This document shows positions 58,384-64,000 of a DNA stretch of 64,000 bases, one piece after another (the stretch's first letter is position 1; the number at the start of each line of letters is the position of its first letter). This DNA is from Cytidiella melzeri. Taxonomy: Eukaryota; Basidiomycota; Agaricomycetes; Polyporales; Irpicaceae. The stretch covers positions 1 to 64,000 of the forward strand of contig JABYQR010000104.1 of assembly GCA_022592445.1 (NCBI GenBank), given 5' to 3'. Made by a program: the position numbers and the translations under genes. Under the pieces are notes generated by a model, which saw nothing but the letters and a program-made list of their open reading frames with translations, searched no databases and was not told where the DNA came from.

Positions 58384-58964
58384 ATCAGTCTCGTGCGCGC
58401 CCCACTTTGACAAGCTAGAACGCTGCTGCTGCTGTATTTTCTGTTTACTAGGCGGCGAGCTCAATTGTAGTTATACCTCCCTGTTACTCATCACCTCTCC
58501 GTTTTGCTGTGCATCATCATGAACCGCTTCCCTGTGCTCTCTAACCCATCTTGCCTACGTCCCAATTTTGTTGTCTCGTATCATTCTCCCTCATGCACTT
58601 GCGTTGTTCTTGTAAGAGATCAGAATATCATCCTGTTCTTTTCAGCTTCTTTTGCACGCAAGTCTGGCTGATAGAGTGGCGAGCGAAACAAAAATGTGAG
58701 TTAGCATGATATCCCTCTGCTCGAAACCAGTATGCAAGTACATGCAGTCCAAGAATGATGAGCAGCTATCTATTGATTTCTTCCGTATTACGTCTCGATG
58801 TCAGCAATCTAGTTGTACAGTACGACCCTAATTAGATTGTACGGTCAACCCCTTATGTAAAAGGTGAGAAAGCACCCCATCTGCCGCACTTCAGTAATTC
58901 AGTGCAGACGTGATGGATTCAAATTTTCTAGTAGAGGAAACGTTCGCCGAGGAGAAAGCAACCG
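58384..58964. other. Convergent intergenic region, no feature seen
   Basis: Three-prime flanks of the co-chaperone and DUF6533 genes. Confidence 0.5.
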
Positions 58965-60300
58965 TTATCTCGCTTGTATCAGCTCCGATTTACGCCACCC
59001 GCCAGAGTTGCGGTACGTATAAGCGTCGGGGTCTTCGCCTGCGACGTGCGAGTACGTGATCGAGGGGAGGGAGTAGTTGCTGATGTCGCTCTCGAGGCCT
59101 AAGCTGACCTTTTTGGAGTGTGCCACACGGACATTGAGGACTAGGCGGGGGCCCTGTGAGGGTACAGTGTATTAGTAAGAGTAGGGGGAGAAGACGTGAG
59201 GGGAAGCAGCGTACGACGGTGCCAAATGTCGCTAATAGAAAGCTAGGATAGAACCTAAGGTTTAGTGTGGTGTACAGAGGATGGGAGAGGAGGGCTTACG
59301 GAAAACCCATGTTTGCGAATGTGGTTGGCGCGATAGTGAAGAGGACCGTGTTGGTAAAGTTCGCGACTGACAGCAATAATTCATGGTCAGAGCAATATTT
59401 GAAGGGGAAGGCAAGACGTACTAAATATGATTAGGAACGTCCACATATTGTCACGGACCAGCACTTGTAGCAGCGAGACCCTCTCCCACGGCTGGTCTCG
59501 TGATGTCCAGTATTTGTAAATAGTCAGTCCAAAGAGGAAGGCCTCGAAGACGATAGACGATATGCTGAAATGGGTCAGAATGGACTTTGTCCTAGCCTCA
59601 TGGATCAGCGCGCACCTGTAAGCAACGATCGTGACAGGGAAGGTCGTTTCGATGCAATGCGGACTTGTCATTATGCGGGGGAGACTGTAACTCAGACTGG
59701 TAATCATGATGACGACCTGAGCTATGAACGAAGGGACGAGGGCTACGAATGGCCGCATGTTGCCTGTGTACAAGGCATATACTGCAACCGGAGTGCATGA
59801 GTCGCTGCAGGAGTGAGAGAGACTGGGTCTATCTGCTTACTTCGTAGCATGAGCAAAATTTCGACTGCTATCTCAAGCAGGACAGCCGAGACTGCTTCGA
59901 CCATTACCCAGCCGGAGCATGATAGCACGCCCAGGTTGAGAACTCTTTGGGAGATCAACGTGAGTCTTTGTCTCGAGGACGACAGGAAAACTTACATCAG
60001 AACTATCACGGAGTAATATCTTGTGAAGATATAGACTAACTTGAGTGGTTGAAACGGTGTCCTGAATTGCCACAATTCAGTCACAAACGCATAGTGGACT
60101 GTTGCATGATGTACTAACTGCCAGATGTGTTCGACCTGTATGGGGTGGAAGATGAGATTGGAGAGAAAGACGTTTGAGGGCTTGCTCACCTCCTGGTCTG
60201 TCGAGATGATGATGTCCCATACCAAGAAGCACAGCGCAGCAATCCGGCTGTGACTCACGTCAATCGCCTGTGTCAAAGCCGCCAATGCTTTCTGATTCAT
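58965..60300 (-). CDS. DUF6533 family multi-pass membrane protein, 300 residues, nine exons
   Basis: Exons 60190-60300, 60119-60135, 59996-60061, 59841-59944, 59616-59781, 59422-59564, 59300-59366, 59215-59254 and 58965-59153 join in frame. The start contains the DUF6533 signature FLVWDIIISTDQEVEHIWQ, followed by KLVYIFTRYYS. Hydrophobic helices follow: VMVEAVSAVLLEIAVEILLM, ALVPSFIAQVVIMITSLSY, IVFEAFLFGLTIY and TNTVLFTIAPTTFA. The carboxy terminus after GPRLVLNVR is polar. The family is very common in Agaricomycetes, with about seven helices and no assigned function. Exon 2 is 17 bases. The family resemblance is clear; a role in sensing or transport would be speculation. Confidence 0.85.
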
Positions 60301-61167
60301 GGTTTCAACTTGCGAGCTGGACCTTCGAGTTCAAGGTAGGGAACGAAGGAAGGGCTCGAAAATCTTGCACTAATAAATCGTTAGCTTATGAGGGGTCAGC
60401 GGCCATTACGCTTAAGCTTACTCTGCGAGCCTAGCTAATTGCCTCCGGTCGTTCATTATTGCCAGTGTTGATGATAGCGGCAAGGAACGAAAGGCTATGT
60501 TTCAGATACTAGTGTGAACTAGCACTACTTGCGGTACCTCTTATGTAATCTTGTTGGACAATGATAAGATTGGCCATCTCCCAAGTGTACAATGCACGCC
60601 GGCGGTATGTACGCGGTATACAGCGTTCACTTTGAAACCCGTAGCTGCGATTTGTTGATCAAACGGTGAAGCTAGGCGACGTCGAAAGTCTGCAGAACTC
60701 AACTTGACATCCTGTGATACCCCTTCATTGTTGACTCTACACTCTGACTCGTTTCACGGACGGAGGTGGCCGTTCGACTTGTTTTGGTGCGAGACAAGGG
60801 CAGCCGTGCGGTCCTAAACCGGTCGTCTCTCACTCAGGCTAGGCAACCGCAGGACACGAATGTCCATCCTTGTTGGTCGTCAGCCACTTTCTTTTTACCT
60901 GCTCAGTCCCTCTCCGACGAGAAGCAGACGGAGATGATACGCGAATGCTGACCTGCTGCTGGACAATGGAACATATCGGTCATCCTCCACCATTTCGCTT
61001 GATCTCAAAAGGTGCGTTCCTTCTGGCCTGCCAGCGTACACATCTCTTCCCCCGACTGCGACACTTCACAGCACAAGGCTGAGCCTCTTGTTATATAACC
61101 CACTTGCGACCTCTACCGCTGCACTTGCCAATTCGTTCACTGGTATCCGCGATACCACCACCCTATC
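60301..61167. other. Intergenic, divergent promoters of the DUF6533 and BTB genes
   Basis: No coding sequence supported. The BTB-proximal end holds a TATA box (61092-61098). Confidence 0.5.
61092..61098 (+). promoter_or_regulatory. TATA box of the single-exon BTB gene
   Basis: TATATAA about 70 bases before the ATG at 61168, followed by a CT-rich leader. Confidence 0.5.
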
Positions 61168-61986
61168 ATGACTTCCCCACTCTTCAGTTCACCCCATGCC
61201 GACCTGGTGTTGCGCTCCAGAGCACCTCAGTCAACTGACTTTCGCGTGCATCGATGCATCCTTGCCGCATCATCCCCTTTCTTTCAAGACATGTTTTCTC
61301 TCCCTCAGCCGGAGCACGGCGACGACTCCAGCGTGCCCGTCGTCGACGTCTCCGAGAGCGCCGATATCCTTGACAAGCTCTTACGGTTTATTTATCCACT
61401 CTCCAACCCCGTCCTGAGCACTCTCGACGCTGTGACTGATGTCCTCGAGGCAGCAACCAAGTACGACGTCACTGTCGCAGTCGACGCTCTCCGTGACCTG
61501 CTTCTGTCACCAGCATTTGTCGAGAAAGAACCACTGCGCGTGTACGCCATCGCCTGCCGCTTTGATCTCGAACAAGAAGCAAAGGTTGCCTCGACCCACA
61601 GCTTGGCGGTTACCGTCCTCGACAGCCCTCTGTCCGAGGATCTCAAGTACATCACTGCCTTCCAGTACCGCCAGTTACTTGACCTGCACAGGTCCCGCGC
61701 GGCAGCTGCTCAAGAGCTGCTAATTCTGCACGAAGACGTCAAGTGCATGATGTGCAACGGGACCCACTACGGGCAGTTCATACCTCCGCGGTGGTGGAAA
61801 GATTTTGAGCAGAGAGCGAGGAAGGAGCTGAGCACGAAGCCGACGACCGGGACCATTTTCACGATGGCATTCCTGGCAGAATCAGCGAAAGCGGGGTGCG
61901 AGCGATGCGCAACCAGCATTTTCGAGGCTGGGTGGTTTTTGGACCAATTGAAACAGAGCATCGACGACCTTCCTTCCACCATATAA
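61168..61986 (+). CDS. BTB/POZ domain protein, 272 residues, single exon
   Basis: Residues about 5-110 form the BTB fold: ADLVLRSRAPQSTDFRVHRC, then ILAASSPFFQDMFSLPQPE, an acidic loop and LLRFIYPLSNPVLSTLDAVT. The following helices (AATKYDVTVAVDALRDLLLS) are typical of the BTB-BACK-like extension in fungal proteins. A CMMCNGTHYG motif near residue 195 and CERC near residue 252 are Cys pairs that might bind metal. No intron is needed. Role by family: dimerising adaptor, possibly for Cul3 ligases, or transcription-related. It is not closely similar to the BTB genes at 17-19 kb. Confidence 0.85.
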   Translation: MTSPLFSSPHADLVLRSRAPQSTDFRVHRCILAASSPFFQDMFSLPQPEHGDDSSVPVVDVSESADILDKLLRFIYPLSNPVLSTLDAVTDVLEAATKYDVTVAVDALRDLLLSPAFVEKEPLRVYAIACRFDLEQEAKVASTHSLAVTVLDSPLSEDLKYITAFQYRQLLDLHRSRAAAAQELLILHEDVKCMMCNGTHYGQFIPPRWWKDFEQRARKELSTKPTTGTIFTMAFLAESAKAGCERCATSIFEAGWFLDQLKQSIDDLPSTI

Positions 61987-62305
61987 ACGACACTCGTTCT
62001 ATCGTTTTTGCACACACATCAGACTGGTGATACCCCTCACATCCACGGACTTTTGCATTTCGTTTCGCTCTGGAACCCATGATAACGACCATTCACGACT
62101 GTTACTGAGGCTTTCATATCGTAGATACCTGTACATACGTATGATCAAACAATATCACAATAGGAGATTGAACTCCTGAAGTAAATTGACGTGCGCACAG
62201 TGGACGTGCCAAGATCCGTTTTACCACTTTTGCAAGATCGGACTTGGGCGCCGATAGATCATCTGTAACCTCTTTCACAAACGTCGAGCAACAAAATTCA
62301 CAGCC
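61987..62305. other. Intergenic, no feature seen
   Basis: Short region before the dehydrogenase gene; nothing coding. Confidence 0.5.
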
Positions 62306-64000
62306 ATGGCCGCACCCACATTAGCAACGTTCAAGGTCCCTGACATTGCCAACGAGCCTATGGCAAGTGGATAAACATTGTCACGAAATGAAGGCTCATT
62401 GTGTACTAAAACATGTTGTGGTAGAGGAGCTATGCTCCAGGCTCAATAGAGAGGAAGGCGCTGCAGGCAGCCCTAGCTGAGATGCAGCAGAGTCTGCCAT
62501 TTGAAGTCCCATGCATCGTCAACGGCCAACCTGTGAGCTTCATTCTCTGTCTACGTCGACGTGCTGTCCTCGTTTACCGATGAGGGCTGGGTAGGTCAAG
62601 ACAGGCAACATCCAAAAGCAGCCTATGCCCCACGACCACGCAAATCACCTCTGCACGTACCACGAAGCCGACAAGGAGACTGTGCAGGCCGCGATCGACG
62701 GTGCGCTCGCCGCCAAGGCTGAGTGGGAGACCTTGCCCTGGAGTGACAGGGCCGCGATCTTCCTGAAGGCCGCTGATCTCGTGAGCGGAAAGTACAGGTA
62801 CAAGTTGATGGCGGCGACCATGCTTGGGCAGGGTAAGAATGCGTGGCAGGCGGAGATCGACGCTGCAGCTGAGGTGCGTTTTAGTTTCACCCACCAAAGT
62901 CTGTGAACCTGACGAATGTTACATTATTTTTGCAGTTGACAGACTTCCTTCGGTTCGGAGTCAAGTACGTCGAGGAGCTATACTCTATTCAGCCACCTAG
63001 GAACACTGCTGGAAGCTGGAAGTATGTATGTCCCGCCACCATTCATCATGACGGCGCTGATCCCATCCTCGATGAAAATAGCCGTACGGAGTACCGTGCA
63101 TTGGAAGGCTTCGTGTTCGCCGTGTCGCCATTCAACTTCACTGCCATCGGAGGAAATCTCTGCGCCAGTACGTTCTGCTGGTCTCATCCTAGAAAAATGC
63201 AGTTTGTTGACCCCACGCATACAGCTCCGGCCATGGTCGGGAATGTGACCGTCTGGAAGCCCTCGCCAGCGGCGACCTACTCCAACTACATTGTCTACAA
63301 GATCTTCGAAGAGGCCGGCGTACCGCCTGGCGTCATACAATTCGTCCCTGGACCGCCCGCAGAGGTGGTAGCGCAAGTGATCTCGCACCCGAGCTTCGCG
63401 GCTCTGCATTTCACTGGCAGCACGTTCGTGTTCAAGAAGCTATGGAAGGACATTGGTGCGAATATTGACAACTACAAGTCCTACCCTCGCTTGGTGGGTG
63501 AGACCGGTGGAAAGAACTTCCATTTGGTGCACGCGTCTGCGGAGGTGAAGAATGCTGTGTTGCAGAGCGTTCGAGGCGCTTTTGAGTACCAAGGTGCGGA
63601 GAAATGGCCGTAGGGCGCTGTCTCTGGGTGCGCTGCTGACATGCGTGTAATACAGGCCAGAAATGTTCTGCGTTGTCGCGTCTGTATGTGCCTGTGTCTT
63701 TGTGGACTGGCGGGTTCAAGGATCAGCTGCTCGAAGAAGTCGCAAAACTCTCCGTGGGACCTCCGACGGAGTGGAAGAACTTTATCGGTCCTGTCATGTA
63801 AGCTACATTTCTGCATACTTGCACAGCACTCTGCTGACGGTTTCGCGCGCGCTGTGAAGTGGTCGACCGGCATTTGAGAAGATCACTGGGTACATCCAGA
63901 AAGCGAAGGATGCAGGTGGGGAAGTGCTTATTGGCGGCACAGGTGCGTGTCGAGGGGTTGTCCGTGCTTGACAGAGACTCATCATTTTGCTGTGCAGCCG
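62306..64000 (+). CDS. PUT2: Delta-1-pyrroline-5-carboxylate dehydrogenase, 5' part (gene continues past the window)
   Basis: Exons 62306-62362, 62425-62532, 62595-62873, 62936-63021, 63082-63167, 63225-63593, 63656-63797, 63860-63942 and 63998 onward join in frame. Intron 1 uses a GC donor (GCAAGT). Motifs: KQPMPHDHAN, KAEWETLPWSDRAAIFLKAA, VSPFNFTAIGGNL, VTVWKPSPAATYSNYIVYKI, PPGVIQFVPG, LHFTGST, LVGETGGKNF (general-base Glu) and GQKCSALSRLYVP (catalytic Cys). This is the mitochondrial aldehyde dehydrogenase that oxidises glutamate semialdehyde to glutamate with NAD in proline breakdown. No clear targeting peptide is seen in the first exon (19 codons). The remaining carboxy-terminal third lies beyond base 64000. 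Confidence 0.95.

Overview
The window is nuclear DNA of a filamentous basidiomycete, most likely a wood-decaying agaricomycete of the Polyporales type. The evidence is the many GT-AG introns of about 50-75 bp, a secreted GH7 cellobiohydrolase with a CBM1, and members of families expanded in Agaricomycetes (FunK1 kinases, DUF6535, DUF6533, BTB proteins). Exon structures were read by eye from splice signals and reading-frame continuity, and in most genes every joint keeps frame.

Bases 1-20,000 are transposon-rich and gene-poor. A Ty3/gypsy element (41-6864) sits inside an older, decayed Ty1/copia element (1-40 plus 6870-10610). The 5-bp duplication ATTCA flanks it, and the interrupted copia reading frame resumes exactly across the insertion. 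Beyond these lie a fold-back repeat (10762-11485) and an element of about 3.5 kb with terminal inverted repeats (11577-15078) that carries inverted internal copies. A two-exon gene for a small secreted peptide with a Kex2-like site (16105-16427) and a tandem pair of BTB genes, one decayed, follow.

Bases 20,000-36,000 hold mostly single-copy genes: a Ser/Arg-rich protein, a 12-exon MFS transporter, a zinc-type alcohol dehydrogenase/enoyl reductase-like protein, a stomatin/prohibitin-type SPFH protein, an SDR oxidoreductase, and a FunK1 kinase that looks broken (in-frame TGA plus a 16-bp palindrome-forming insertion).

Bases 36,000-48,000 contain two DUF6535 paralogues in inverted orientation. 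The left copy is frameshifted and the right copy is open. Between them lie the cellobiohydrolase gene and a CDC7/Hsk1-type kinase.

Bases 48,000-64,000 are dense housekeeping sequence: a ubiquitin-specific protease, an 86-residue protein of unknown function, a DNAJC28/DUF1992 protein divergently paired with a PPIL4/Cyp6 cyclophilin-RRM protein, a TPR-J-domain co-chaperone, a DUF6533 membrane protein, a single-exon BTB protein, and the 5' part of a delta-1-pyrroline-5-carboxylate dehydrogenase running off the right edge. I saw no rRNA, convincing tRNA, CRISPR array or bacterial-type operon. No clear new multi-gene system is evident. The most unusual items are the nested retroelements, the fold-back and TIR elements, the inverted DUF6535 pair around CBHI-CDC7, the palindromic insertion in FunK1, and the small secreted peptide gene.
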